From Sipunculus nudus (lineage: Eukaryota; Annelida; Sipuncula; Golfingiida; Sipunculidae), in contig CM049308.1 in assembly GCA_026874595.1 (NCBI GenBank), positions 15,376,001-15,440,000 of the forward strand: a stretch of DNA of 64,000 nucleotides, written 5' to 3'. Under the pieces are notes generated by a model that saw only the letters and a list, made by a program, of their open reading frames with translations, did not search any database and was not told the DNA's origin. The position numbers were made by a program, and so were the translations under genes. Positions 1 through 12,588 of the stretch are shown here, in pieces (position 1 is the stretch's first letter; each line of letters starts with the position of its first letter).

Positions 1-1020
1 TCAAGAGAGCTGTCGGGGATGTATAAACCTGCAAAATTTTAGCCACATATGTCAAACCACTGCTAGATATGAGTGATTTTATCCCATGGCAGACAAACAG
101 ACAGGAGCTGTGCAAAAATGGCTGTAGGTGGCGCCACCAGTTTGCGTATGTTATAAAGCTCTCCAAGGGCTACATTTGTGCAAAAAAATTTTCCTGATCG
201 GTCAAACTGTTCCTAAGATATGAGCTTGGATGTCTGCAGCGTCAACGTGAATGTAGGTGGCACCACCTGTCACAAAATCAGAAAAGCTATCCAGGATGTA
301 TACGCATGCCAAATTTCAGGTGAATTAGTCAATTCACTGCAGAGATATGAGTGATTTTAACCCAAGGCAGACGAACAGATGGACACTGTGCAAACATGGT
401 TGCAGGTGGCGCCACCATTTTTTGTGTATGCTATAAAGCTCTCCAAGGGCTACATTTGTGCAAAAAAATTTTCCTGATCGGTCAAACGGTTCCCGAGATA
501 TGAGCCTGGATGTCTGCAGCGTAAACGTGAATGTAGGTGGCGCCACCTGTCACAAAATCAGAAAAGCTTTCCAGGATGTATACACATGCCAAATTTCAGG
601 TGAATTAGTCAAGTCACTGCAGATATATGAGTGATTTTAACCCAAGGCAGACGAACAGATGGACACTGTGCAAACATGGTTGCAGGTGGCGCCACCATTT
701 TTGTGTATGTTATAAAGCTCTCCAAGGGCTACATTTGTGCAAAAAAATTTTTCTGATCCGTCAAACGGTTCCCGAGATATGTGGGTTTATGTGTGGAAAC
801 AGACGCACAAAAGGACGCAGAGCGCAGAGGAAAGGTCAGAGGTCAAAACAAAATCGGGGCGCAGCAGTTCACATGTGACCCGAACATAATCCCGGGTTTC
901 GTAAATTCCGCCCAGCGGTTCAGAGGAGTTCTCCGGAAACCTACGCGGTGGCGGCGTGCAGCTGAAAACATATTATCCGCAAAACTCTGTTTTGGCGGAT
1001 ACAATAATATTACAAGATAG
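1..1020 (+). repeat. hairpin-ended dispersed repeat with 280-bp tandem units, copy 1
   Basis: The sequence repeats with a period of 280 bp: the segment around GAGATATGAG recurs near 209, 489 and 769. Each unit carries one or two GGTGGCGCCACC-type palindromes. The last unit runs into a different terminal part (about 790-1001) that ends in a near-perfect hairpin at 974-1001, with stem TATCCGC/GCGGATA and an AAAAC/GTTTT inner stem. A second copy lies in inverted orientation at 26486-27830. Short ORFs here differ from unit to unit and show no domain, so I treat them as chance frames. The left end runs off the window. Confidence 0.9.
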
Positions 1021-1073
1021 GCAAATGACGTTACATGAAAAAAATATGTATTCAATTTGACACAATCCTTCAA

Positions 1074-2770
1074 AAGTTTCCTTAAGGATCACCTCTCATT
1101 TGGATGCTTCTAACTCTTACGGTATGTGTCATAATTTTGGCCGGAGTCTCCCGGCTCATTAAATTTTCTTCTTATTGAAAGTCTTGCAAACGTCTGAGCT
1201 TGTGACATTTAACATTCAATACTGGTACATTCTAGTTGCATAAATTATACATTTCTATTGCATGCTACAGAAAGAATTAAAGAAAGTGCTTTGGCAAAAT
1301 CCCATTTAAACTAGCATTCAGTATTACAGAAAAAATCTTTACACGATACAGGTCGAATAACCAATGTTTTTGAAACTTGCTCAGGGCACTGGTCTAAGTT
1401 TCTTGAAGAATTACGTTTACTTCAATCTTGATGTTGATCTTCTGACACAAGATTGACTTCCGTATGCGGGTTACACATTTGCACAATTAACCTCATCAAT
1501 AAGACTGACAAGGTTCAAATCTCAGTACAGGTTGGTTATACTGTTGTTATCCTGTCATCATATAGTCTTTGACTTTGATTTAACAGCTCAGGCAGTGTTC
1601 AAAGGAACTATGTGATTGGCCCATGTGACTGGCCTAGTGAACAGTTTGGGCCTTTTCTAGAACTCTTTTAAGTTCAGATCCCAACTGTTTCATTATTCTC
1701 CCATTGAAATATTTATTGAGAAAAACTGGTCAACCAGTTCCAAAATAAACTGGTCAGTGCAGTGGATGTTGCCTCAGTTAGTATGCTGGCTGGGTTAAAA
1801 TCCCAGTGCAGGTTGACTAATGATCAATATTATTCCCCCCCCCCACACACTCTTTGCTTCTGATTAGAGCTCAATGTTCTTCCATGATATTTTGGCTAGC
1901 CTGTTATTACGGTACAGTTTCATTTTCATTCAGAATGAGTTTTATTTTCCTTTCACATTCACTCCTAATCCATTTTTGTGTGTCTCTGCTCATTACTTAG
2001 ACGTGAATTATAACTGATCTGCAAAATATTCCACAAGTAACTGCATAGCCTCCTAGCTATTATTTAAACAGGTTGCTCAGGAATTCAGATTTATTGTGGT
2101 GACTGTTCTTCCAAGGAACATTTTACAGTGTAGCCACCCTATCCATTTACTTCCCCCAAGGGAACAACTTTATAGGGAGAGTATTTCTGTCAGTGGCATT
2201 GCTATGGGAACAGGTTGAAGGACATTTCAAGGTCACCTGACTTTCTGGCTATATTCCAACCTGACGTTTCTTCATCGTGCCATGTCAGTGGAAAATTTCT
2301 AGGTATGCAGCATTGATTCTCAGAGTTTGAATCTTGTAATATCTTGTATTGTTGTATTGGTATACTGCACTGATGTAGATAATTTGAAACTGGTAATCAG
2401 TTTGTGAATAGCTTTGTTTGAGGATTGCACTGAACAGTTCATCTATCTTTCATAGTCTCAGTGTTAACTTATATGACATTTTCTAAAGTAACATTTTCAA
2501 AAAATTTAATTTTTCACAAGGCTTAAATGATAAATTGAACTAGTGTGTATTTAAAATATATATTGTGAAAACAGCACTTGCAGCCAGTGCACTATATACT
2601 GCACAAGTTATTAACCAGTAAATGAGTAATGACGGGAAAGGTAAATATCATAAGAACATAATGCTCAAGAAAGCATTAAACAACTTCTTTTATCAATGAA
2701 TTTTTCGCAGGCCTTGTTTCATTCATTTATCCATTTATCAAAATGTAAACAGGACTTTCAGTGGGAAGAT
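1074..2770. other. no gene recognised; possible decayed tRNA-like SINE fragment
   Basis: AT-rich, non-repetitive sequence without a credible coding frame. A short stretch near 1745-1825 has a tRNA-like layout (a TGCCTCAGTTAG-like box A followed by a GGGTTAAAATCCCAG box B) and may be the head of an old SINE, but I see no matching body. The 2080-2300 part is somewhat richer in GC and looks unique. Confidence 0.4.
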
Positions 2771-2772
2771 AA

Positions 2773-2950
2773 AGTCAGGGGAGGATCCAGAATTTAAGAA
2801 AATGGGGGGGGGGGTTATAACCTAGGTCCCTATGTCTGGAAAAGGGGGGGGGGGTTCCAGGCCGCAATATTCTGTCTGCAACCCTTAAAAAAAGGTTGTG
2901 GTGGATGAAAAAGGGGATTGTATAGACACCCCCCCCCCCCCCCCGGATCA
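2773..2950. mobile_element. decayed hAT-like non-autonomous element with poly-G/poly-C tracts
   Basis: Starts with GGGGAGGATCCAGAATTT and ends near a GGATC after a long C tract. The interior has two GGGGGGGGG-type runs and AACCCTTAAAAAAAGGTTG. A better preserved relative lies at 31392-31592, with GTGGATCCAGGATTT at one end and TTTGGATCCGCCAGTG at the other. GGATCC-containing terminal inverted repeats of this kind are common in hAT-type MITEs. The class call is inference, since no clean target-site duplication is visible in this copy. Confidence 0.45.
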
Positions 2951-5425
2951 GCTTCTGAAAGTGGAGGGTCTAGGATGCTCAAGGCATAACTGTGTAATGG
3001 AGACAATTAAAAAATTTGACACAGCTTTTGAGAAATAATTAAAAGAATATATCTGACAGGTCTTTTTCAAAGTGCATATGCATATATCTGGATGAGAATA
3101 CAAAACATGACCTTTACCTTGTGACCTCACTAGGTGACTTGAGCTTTTGGTCAGCTTTTGGTCCAGATTGGTCAATTTGGATGATTATCACACAGAACAT
3201 TAGGTATCCTTAGAATGGTTAAAGAATTATCCTGAAAATCTGTCTAACAGAAGCTACCTCAGTTATCACTTATGACTTTCTGGTAAAGAACACAGCTGGT
3301 GCAAGTTCTTTTCCCAATTTCAGGCAATTTTCCTTACAGTTACTGTTATGTTAAACAATTTGAGCAACACAACTGGAAAACTGAAGGACAGATTTCTTTC
3401 AAGTTGTGCCTGCACATAGACATGGGATGAAGCTTTTATAAATAGGGGTTGTGACATTTACTGTTGACTTGCATTGGTCCATATTTGGGGAAAATCATAA
3501 AAAGCATAGGTGTCTTTATTCATTTTACAAGACTTTTTAAAAAAAAAAGATTTGATCACTAGAGTACTGTGGAGATTTTGCTAATATGCTCTGTTATAAG
3601 TATAAATTGGACTCTCATCTCCACTGCTTTAATCAGGAGGCTTAATCCTAACCTGATATTAATGACTATAGAGATCATGATTGAGTAGGTTATAGATTAA
3701 TGTTTGAGCATTTTACTTCAGGTATGAAAATCCCCAGTTCAGTTCCAACTACTCGGGCAAATTGATGAAATCTTGATGTAGACCCTCAGAGTTTCACTCC
3801 ATGTCAATACAATAACTTATTCCTGGCCCCTGGCCTAAAAAAACTAAAAAAATCCAGCAGACTGAATGATAACGCATCAGTCTTATTGTATAGTTATCTT
3901 AATCCTAAATTTATAGACAGTGCCACCTATTGGCCATGGACACATCCTTTTGAACACATATCGTGCTAAATGTGATCCTTGAAAGCATCAGATAATGTGA
4001 GGACATCTTCTGGTTAAAGCACTAACTGACTAAGGCCATACCAATAAATATCAATTGTTTTATGAGCTCTGGTACCAAAAATATCAAACAAATGGAAGAG
4101 GGAGGGGGAATTTATAGTGCATATCTAGTTGAGACAAAATATTTGAAATTTTGCCAGCTTGCAGAAAATATAAATTTTAAATGATGCATATGGTTATGTT
4201 AAATCCGTGTTTAATGACATCTTAATGCATGCAAAGTTATATTTACTTTAGATGGCCTTCTCTTTAATTATTGACATAAATGTGAAAGAGGAAAATGCTA
4301 GAAGAAACAAATATATGACCATGGTAGTTGTAGTGATGTAGTCAGTTTTTCAAATGGGAATTTTCATTCCTTAGAATCCACTTTTGCAGTGTAATTTTTT
4401 GTCAGGGGTTATACAATATTTGAAGATGATAAGGATATAGTAGATATGTATACTTGCATCACTAAATCTGTCGTACATGGAAATATTAAAAATGTAATTT
4501 CAAATTTTTAGCATAGCATATGCTATAATATGGAAAGAAAATTAACTTTTGTTTATGTACCAGGTTTGAAAACAAAACCTGAATTTTTTTGTTCATGAAT
4601 TACTTTTGGGGGGGGGGGGGCGGGAAGGGGGAAGGAATCTGGAACAGGAATATTTTTAAATTACTGGATTCTGCTAAATTTTCTGCATTTTGTGTCCTAG
4701 TGAGACAACCCTGCTGTCTGTTTGTAACCAGTTGATGTTGTTGGTATGTAATCTTACACAGTAGCACCCCTTGACAGTGATTGTGTTTCATGACAGAACA
4801 GTACATGGTAGACTATAGATTATTTATCAGTCTCAAGGACAAGAACAATGTGGTGTCCATTAATTACGCTTTCCGAGCATCGCCACTGTGTTTGACATCA
4901 GTTGGTGTATCCCCTGTTCTTTGCAAATTACTTGTCTAATATTCCTGGATGTATTCATTCCTATGGGCCATATCCATCATTATATTGTCTGGTTTTATGG
5001 CATCACCACACAGGCTACCAATCTTACACTGAGAGATGTAATTTGGTTCGAAGGATATTTTAAATGAGAAATTTGTGTACAACATGCAGAGCACTGATTT
5101 GTATTAAATTTCACTTGATATAACCAGATCAGTTACATTCTTTTACTTAAGTGAATTAAAATTAGGCTGAAAAATACAGAGGTATCTGATTTTGGAGAAA
5201 ACAGGCAACATACAGTGGTGCTGCTTTATGTTTGCATGTTTGAAATATATAGATAATTCACCTTTTCTGTATTCTGCTATTGTTTATTTCTTATGTAAAC
5301 TTTACATTGGGGTAGGGACAAATACTGATATCTGAGATTATCACGAAATCTGAAAACTGTGACAATTTTATTGTCAACTAACGTGTTACTGTTATATATA
5401 GTGATGTGCATTTTTGTCTAATGTT
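2951..5425. other. no gene recognised
   Basis: AT-rich unique-looking sequence. Translations on both strands are short and lack recognisable motifs. A run of 13 G at about 4608-4620 and a small tRNA-like stretch at about 3690-3760 are the only local features. Probably intergenic or intronic. Confidence 0.4.
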
Positions 5426-5427
5426 TT

Positions 5428-6850
5428 TAGCTCAGCTGACTATAAGTCATCTGAGCTATAGTCGTGGTCCTTTGTCTGTCGGCTGTCCGTCCGTCCTTCC
5501 GTTAAACTGGCACGTTTTGAAACCGTTGGACCTACGAATCTGAAATTTGACATACCTTTAGATGTCCCCAAAATCTCCTACCATACCGAAAATTGGGTCA
5601 CTAGGACATTGTTCCTTCGAATTATTAAGGAAAAACCTCCATTTTCCATTAAAAACCCATTGTTACACTTCAAGACTACCTAATATCAAAACCACTGACC
5701 TGATATTTATCATTTTTAACATATTAATTCCTCTGTATATTTCCTATGTATATACAAGAAATTATTTTAATATTTTTTAAATTCTTGAAGTAATGGGCCC
5801 GAACATAATGCACTTTGTAAAAATTAAGGAAATATATTTACTCCCTTAATTGGAGAATTTCTGAAGCTAGAAACTTTTTTTTAGGTATATAACTATATTT
5901 AATCAAGATTCAATTGTATACCCAAAATTAGGTCTGAATTTTTCAAATTTTGTAAGTTTTTAGCATAAATATAAAATTAGTACCTTAAATTTTGCCAAGA
6001 TTTGACCATGGCAGACTTTTTTCCTCTAACTGCTGTGGATTTAGTTTTCACAGCATGTTACCATAAGCATTTCATCTGTTAACATCTGAAATTTGAAACC
6101 AGTTGATCAAAAACTGTAGATTTTATTCAAGTTTTCAAGCACAATGTAAAGTATTGTTTAGCTCAAGCAAGTGTTATGCAGTTTGCTAGAGCTCAGCTCC
6201 CCAGCTTCCCAGGCCAGCTCTCAGCTCCCAAAATTTGGCATACAGTTTGATGTCCCCCAAACCCCCCCACATACCAACATTTTGGTCACTGGAACTTCAT
6301 TCCTTTGAGATATTAAGAAAAAAACTTCAGTTTTCAATTAAAAACCCATTGTTACACTTCAAGACTGCCTATTATTAAAACCACTGATCTGACTTTGATC
6401 ATATATAATATACATGTTCTTCTGTTCATACTCTATGCACATGCCAGAAATGATGTCAGTTTGCAAAATTGTTTTAAGTTATGGGCCCAAACATAATGCA
6501 CTTTGTAAAAAATCAAGAAATATATTTTCTCCCTTAACATGGGAATTGCTGAAGCTATAGATTTTTTGTCATGGATATAACATTATTTGATCAATATTCA
6601 ATTGCATACCAAATATTAGTTCTGAATTTTTCAAATTTTTACAAGTTATAAGCATAAATATAAAATTGGTACCTTAAATTTTGCCTAACTTTGACCATGG
6701 CATGTTTGTTTTCTGTAAGCACTGTTGATATAATTTTCATATCATGCAGAAATAAGAATTTCAGCTTGTTAGTTTTGAAAGATGAAAGAAATTGGCCAAA
6801 AACTGTAGCTTTTATTATGGTTTTTATGAGACCATGTCAGACCCTAGGCT
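5428..6850 (+). repeat. dispersed repeat in two tandem diverged copies (about 690 bp each)
   Basis: Copy a starts at 5428 with GCTCAGCTGACTATAAGTC followed by a TCCGTC-rich stretch; copy b starts near 6190. Corresponding blocks align at an offset of about 690 bp: AAAAACCCATTGTTACACTT occurs in both (near 5650 and 6342), followed by CAAGACT(A/G)CCTA and AAACCACTGA, and ATAATGCACTTTGTAAAAA recurs further on. A third, partial copy of the same family enters at the right edge of the window (63828-64000). Such AGCTCAGCTGA-headed repeats are common in molluscs (established style, not a database hit). Confidence 0.8.
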
Positions 6851-6884
6851 CTACCCAGTCCCTCTTCAGTCACCTGTATGTCCT

Positions 6885-7045
6885 CTAGTTAACCTCACAG
6901 GCCAATTATGCACGCTTGAGGCGGGGCATATACTGGCCATAGCTTATGGCTGGCCTCAGTTGATTCAGGTGTCCAACCCAACTCATCTATTAATTGTTTA
7001 GACCAACAGCATAACAACAAACAATAAATAAATAAATTTTTATAG
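6885..7045 (+). repeat. possible retroelement 3' end with ATAAATAAATAA tail
   Basis: A GC-richer stretch (GGCGGGGCATATACTGG) is followed by an AT-rich segment ending in ATAAATAAATAAAT. Short-period 3' tails are typical of SINEs and LINEs. I see no box A/B pair or reverse transcriptase motif, so this is tentative. Confidence 0.25.
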
Positions 7046-8070
7046 GTCTATAATAACAACTTTAAAAAAAATCAATAGAAAAGGAATTTGATAGTTGATG
7101 ATTAACAGGGAATTACCTTGCAATTACTGATGTTTTATGGAATTTGTATGGATGGATGAAAATGTATTCCAAATAACACCATTGAGTCACCTATGGTATT
7201 TTTCTTTTCAATTTTAATAATGAAAAAAAAAATTAAATTATATTGTTCTATACTATTAGGGATTATGTGAAGGAAATTAATGATAGACAAAGATGCAGTT
7301 GATAATATTAATCTAAATTTCCAGGTCTTTTTCAAGTGTTTCATCTTCAGTTAATTTATATTTATTTCAAAATTAAAAAAAAAATTAAATATGTCAACAT
7401 TTTTAAATTTTACTCAGACAAGTACTGAATAAGGATGTCAATATGTTTCACTAATGACATTAAGACATGTGGCTGTAACAGCTATCACAAGACTATGTAA
7501 ATAATCAAAATTTATATTATTGGTTCCTATATTTCAGTTAATAAAATTAAACTTGCCCATCTCTAGTTTTCTCCTTGTATAATTTATAGGGTGTTCTTAT
7601 CCTTTGGTTATTTTTTACACATATAATGGTTTCATAGCTTAGATTACGTCAAATTTTTTGCTTATACTTTATTTTAAATAAAAATAAAATTGAATATGAT
7701 AAAAAATCAGATCTTGGACAAGTTCTCATTATGATTTCTGTAATGTTAATAATTGTCATAAGAATCTTGCTATGTCTAGTGTGTAGATTGATGTTAAGGT
7801 AGTCCAAAGTGAATATATTTTTTATATAAATAAAATTCATTAAACCTGGTACTTATATTCATTATTTAAAATTGTGATATTTGTTATTCTGGATTCTCAA
7901 GAACTTTTGTTTGGCTGAAACTGAATAAATACCAGACATGATGAAGTACTTTGCAAATGTATTTGAATGCAAATATGAATATGTACTCCATAATTTCATG
8001 CACAAGGATTAGAATACAGGTAAAAACAAAAGTATTTGAAAACAAATGCATTCATGAATATATTCTTTAA
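7046..8070. other. AT-rich sequence, no feature recognised
   Basis: Very AT-rich with multiple poly-A and poly-T runs. All ORFs are under 70 codons with low-complexity translations. Nothing supportable. Confidence 0.4.
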
Positions 8071-8076
8071 TATTAT

Positions 8077-8945
8077 TGTCCCCGGCTCAGCGGATGCGGG
8101 GGACATTGTTTTGGGTTTGTCTGTCTGTCCTTCTGTCTGTCTCTCTGTCACTAAGTCTGTCTGTCTGTCAGGTTTTCGTTTCTGTGTGATAACTTTCCTA
8201 AATATTATCAGATTTCATTCAAATTTTGGGCAGTCATTGCTCTTATGCTTACCTTGGTTTTGGATTGGTTTTGGAGTGTCTGGCTTCTGTCTGTCTGTCT
8301 GTCACTTTGTCTGTCTGCCTGTCAGGTTTTCGTTTCCATGTGATAACTTTCCTAAATATTATCCGATTTCATTCAAATTTTAGTCAGTGATTGCTCTCAT
8401 GCATACCTTAGTTGGAATCGGTTTTGGAGTGTCCGGTTTCTGTCTGTCTGTCTGTATGTCTGTCACTTTGTCAGTCTGGTTTTCATTTCCATGCAATAAC
8501 TTACCTAAATATTATCCTATTTCATTCAAATTTTGGTCAGTCATTGCTCTTATGCTTACCTTTGTTGGGATTGGCTTTGGAGGGTCTGGTTTCTGTCTGT
8601 CTGTCACTCTGTCTGTCCGTCTGTCAGGTTTTCGTTTCCCTGCTATAACTTTCCTAAATATTATCCGATGTCATTCAAATTTTACCTTGGTTTGGATTTG
8701 TTTTGAAGTGTCTGGCTTATGTCCGTCAGTCTGTCTGTCACTCTGTCAGGTTTTTGTTTCTGTGTGATAATTTTCCTAAATATTATCGATTTCATTCAAA
8801 TTTTGGTCAGTGATTGCTCTCATGCATACCCTGGTTTGGATTTGTTTTGGAGTGTCTGGCTTCTGTCTGTCTGTCTGTCACTCTGTCTGTCCGTCCTTTA
8901 TCAAGCATGAAAAACAACAAGATCCCAAAGGGGGGACATTAACTC
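8077..8945 (+). repeat. TCTGTC-rich tandem element with GGGGGACATT ends
   Basis: Opens with GTCCCCGGCTCAGC...GCGGGGGACATT and closes with AAAGGGGGGACATT, the start and end signatures of one dispersed element. Between them about six units of roughly 130-170 bp repeat a TCTGTCTGTC tract followed by a block containing CCTAAATATTATC and ATTTCATTCAAATTTT. The 115- and 126-codon frames crossing this region only translate the repeat (rich in CLSVCLS) and are not genes. Confidence 0.85.
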
Positions 8946-10403
8946 CACAAATTTGCTTGTTTAATAATCATTTATTTTGATAATATTATTAAAAAATCTT
9001 CGATGAAAAAAAACAGATGATACTGTAATTATATTTAATTTTAAATTATATTTGACACAATATTTGTTAATAGTTTTTAATAAATAGTGTAACTTTTCAA
9101 ATAATTCTGCTGCTATGTAGGTAAAGTTTTATGGCCAAGTCAAAACCTGTGTGATAATAGCACACCATTTCCAACTGTAAATTATATAAATGACATCAAT
9201 CCTCTTCCCTGTCTCAAAGGGTATTATCAAAATCTTACATAACTTGAGTTAAACACTGTCAACTCATAATAGAGCTTACATTACCACACACAACCAGCCT
9301 TTGCCTACCTCCTGTTCCAAATCATATTTTGTGATCATATATAACAGCTGAGCACCATGACCCATGGGTCCCTTGTTTACTCAAACATGCCATTTTAGGA
9401 TTATTACCTGGACAAGTCAAGGAAAACATTTATTTTAATGAACCACATGAATTTTTGTTTTGAAGTATTAATTATAAGATTAAAAATATATAATGGGTAC
9501 TGGTATGTTCAAAATGATTGATTTCAAGTAACAGAATCACAGATGGCAGAATTTAAAGACAGTTGTGATATGATGAAAAATTCTTGAGTTAAAATAAAAA
9601 AAAATAAAAGTTACAATATCACCATACACCACAATAGATTTTATATCATTATCATAATATAAAAAAACTGATATCATGCCAATCCTGGTACACATTGTAT
9701 CTGTATATGAATTTGTTTCAGAATACTTGAGCAGAAACCAGAAACTTACATACAGTCCATTAGTATATCTGGAATATTTTCTGAAACATGGGTACATTTT
9801 ATTGCATTTTGAAATTTTACATGATTTTTTTTTCTAAATTTGATAGAAATACAGGAACAGAAACCTATACTCATAGTCCATAAGTATATATTAAATTTGT
9901 TCAGAAACCTAGGTACTGGTTCTTGCATTTTGAAATTTCACTTGCAAACCTTGTTTCAAATTTGACCAGATCTATTCAGCTGGACAATTCACACATTTGT
10001 ACAGTAATTTACTTATGCTTTCCTTGGCTGGCCATGATGCCATGGACAGAATACTTTGATGATTAGTAGACAAGATTTCATGAAGGATATATCAGTTGAA
10101 ACAGGTGTCATAGAAAAAGCTATTGTATAATGACGGCTCAGCTGTGAAGATGGGTACTGTTTAAGTGAATTCATGAAGTTCCTATTCTGTGAAAAAAACC
10201 CTTTGGCAATAATGGGAATTTAAAACCATCATTGACATGAAGCCAATCAGAGTGTTAAGAAGTACTGGTAGAATGGTTAATATAAAAGGTTTTCTCTGTT
10301 GAATTAACATGAGTGATCACAAATATGTGTGAATATAAATTTCAGGTTTTATCTGTTAAGGTCAAAATAAACCTGGCTGCATGACAGACCAGTTTTCTTT
10401 AAT
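8946..10403. other. AT-rich sequence, no gene recognised
   Basis: No credible coding frame. A short internal similarity is visible: CAGAAAC(T/C)...CATAGTCCAT(A/T)AGTATAT...TTCAGAAAC occurs near 9735-9790 and again near 9855-9910, about 120 bp apart, suggesting an old tandem duplication. A CCCATGGGTCCCTTG block at about 9360 resembles the end of a dispersed repeat but could not be assigned. Confidence 0.35.
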
Positions 10404-12588
10404 TATATATATGTCGAGGCCCAGATTAGAATCTGGCCCAATTTAAAACTGGGCCAGACCAGATTAAAATTTTGATCTGGGCCGGTCCAGATTAAAATCA
10501 TGTGGTGAAGACTTCAGGATTTAAATCTGGTCTGGACTGATTTTAAACTGGGCCAGCCCAGATTAGAATTTTGATCTGGGTCGTTCAAGTTAACAGTCCT
10601 GTGGTGGACTGATTTTAAACTGGACCAGCCCAGATCAAAATTTTAATCTGGGCTAGTCAAGATTAGAATCCTGTGGTGGACTTATTTTAAACTGGGCCTA
10701 ACCAGATCAGAATCCTTATCAAATCTTAGGCTAGCTTGATTTTTATCATCTTAAATCAGATAATACAGTAAACATTTATTCCAGATACACCATTTTGAAG
10801 GGCACAAAACACATAATGAACAAGATCATTTAAAATATTTTAGTGAGGAAAAAGCTAATGAACAAATGTTATGTGCTTCTTTGGTTTCATCTATTCTTCA
10901 AGCATGCAAGTTCACATTTGAACTTCACCTAAACCAACTACCATAATTAATCACAGTTTAGAATATGTGTCAGTTCTGAGACATCTACTTGACTTAATAT
11001 CAAAATTTTCAACTTAACTGAGATAATTTTCTGTTCTAAATATCAAAATTACATGTGTAATATTAAATATATACATGCATAATTAAATACCAGCTTTACT
11101 CATTTACAAGTGAACAAAGAAAATTTGATGATCAGTCTTGATTTACATTTGGGTGAGCAGCATGACATTGTGCCCTAACATGGGGCTAGGGAGAAGTCTG
11201 TGATACCATTACTGTAATTTTCAATAGCAGAAAATCCACAGCTGAGAAAATGATATGATTGCTGTCATTTGGCAGTCTCAAATAGAGGTGAACATGCGTG
11301 AAAATTGGATTTAGAATTTTATTTCAGAGGGTTACAAGCATGGTGGAGGTTTCACTTTGGAGTTAATAACTTAAAAAAAGCTAATCTAATAACTAATCTA
11401 AATTGAAGATAGTTAAATGCTGCAATACATATATTCTCTACCTTCAATAGTTAAAATGCTGAGTCGGTGAATATTTTTCCCACTGTTCTATCTAAATACA
11501 TTATGATCGTGTTAATAATTCACAAAAATTAGCAAATATCAAAATAAATTTATGTACACTGGAGACATATTTTTCTGTTTGCTAAATTTCAGTCACCTAA
11601 TTTCAATGACTTAAGTTCAGGTATTTTAATAGATGTTTCAGGGCCTTCTTTCCTCATTATGTAGTATGTTATTAGTTCTAGGTCCAATGTTACAATATGT
11701 GCAAATTTTCAAATGGGTGACTGGTGGGGGGGGGGGGGGCAAATTTTCAAATGGGTGACTGGTGGGGGGGGGGGGGGGGGAGATCACAGACAAAAAACCC
11801 CAACTTATGATAAATGATAAATAACTTTTAATTACAAATAATCACAGACAAAAAACCCCAACTTATGATAAATGATAAATAACTTTTAATTACAAATAAA
11901 ATTTTGAATTTACAGGACTTGGATCACAAGCTTAACATTGTGTAACATATATATTAATAATTAGTGATTAAATTTTGTTTTAGTTTGTTGAATTAATGTA
12001 CATGTTCTGCAAGCTATATTTGTGGATTTTAGCTGTAAAATACCATTGTTTAACATGATTATTTTATAATTATATTTTAGACATTTCACATAAGAGGTAA
12101 AATTACAAAAAAAAATATAACAGGAGTCCAACCAATGATATCTTCATAGAATATGAAATAAATTCATAAAATATTAATTATTATTGACTTACAATGTTTA
12201 ACAAATTCTTTGAATTGATTAAAGGCCAGCTAGATAAATATAGTGTAATTGAAGCCAGCCTAGGAGTAGATTAGGATTCTGATCTGGGCTGGTTCAGTTT
12301 AAAATCAGTCCACCACAGGACTGTTAACTTGACCGGCCCAGATCAAAATTCTAATCTTGGCTGGCCCAGTTTAAAATCAGTCCAGACCAGATTTAAATCC
12401 TGAAGTCTTCACCACATGATTTTAATCTGGACCGGCCCAGATCAAAATTTTATTCTGGGCTGGCCCAGTTTAAAACTGGTCTGGCCCAGATTAGAATTTT
12501 GATCTGGGCTGGTCCAAATCAAAATTTTGATATGGGCTGGCCCAGTTTTAAAATGGGCCAGATTCTAATCTGGGCCTTGACATATATA
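10404..12588. mobile_element. foldback transposon A (non-autonomous), about 2.2 kb
   Basis: Bounded by ATATATATGTCGAGGCCC on the left and GGGCCTTGACATATATAT on the right. The left arm (10411-10735) and right arm (12255-12581) are inverted complements of one another and consist of degenerate palindromic units of the type CCCAGATTAGAATCTGGGC. For example, the arm block at 10502-10560 matches the reverse complement of 12360-12415 almost perfectly. The interior (10736-12254) is AT-rich and encodes no transposase. Long inverted repeats built of short units around an unrelated interior are the defining layout of foldback elements. The left flank is TA-rich; the right end abuts element B directly. 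Confidence 0.88.
11699..11898. repeat. two adjacent short direct duplications inside foldback A
   Basis: A unit of about 40 bp containing AAATTTTCAAATGGGTGACT plus a poly-G run occurs twice (11704-11738 and 11741-11780). It is followed by a 58-bp unit, containing ACAGACAAAAAACCCCAAC, present twice (about 11783-11898). The copies are essentially identical, so the duplications are recent or arose in assembly next to the poly-G tracts. Confidence 0.85.

Noticed and set aside
4606-4622. G-quadruplex from the poly-G run
   Set aside because: A single homopolymer run without separated G-tracts. Similar runs at 2804, 2843, 11726, 11764 and 28194 look like slippage.
8036-8910. 115- and 126-codon cysteine-rich ORFs
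   Set aside because: They translate TCTGTC microsatellite and tandem units; overlapping frames are equally open.
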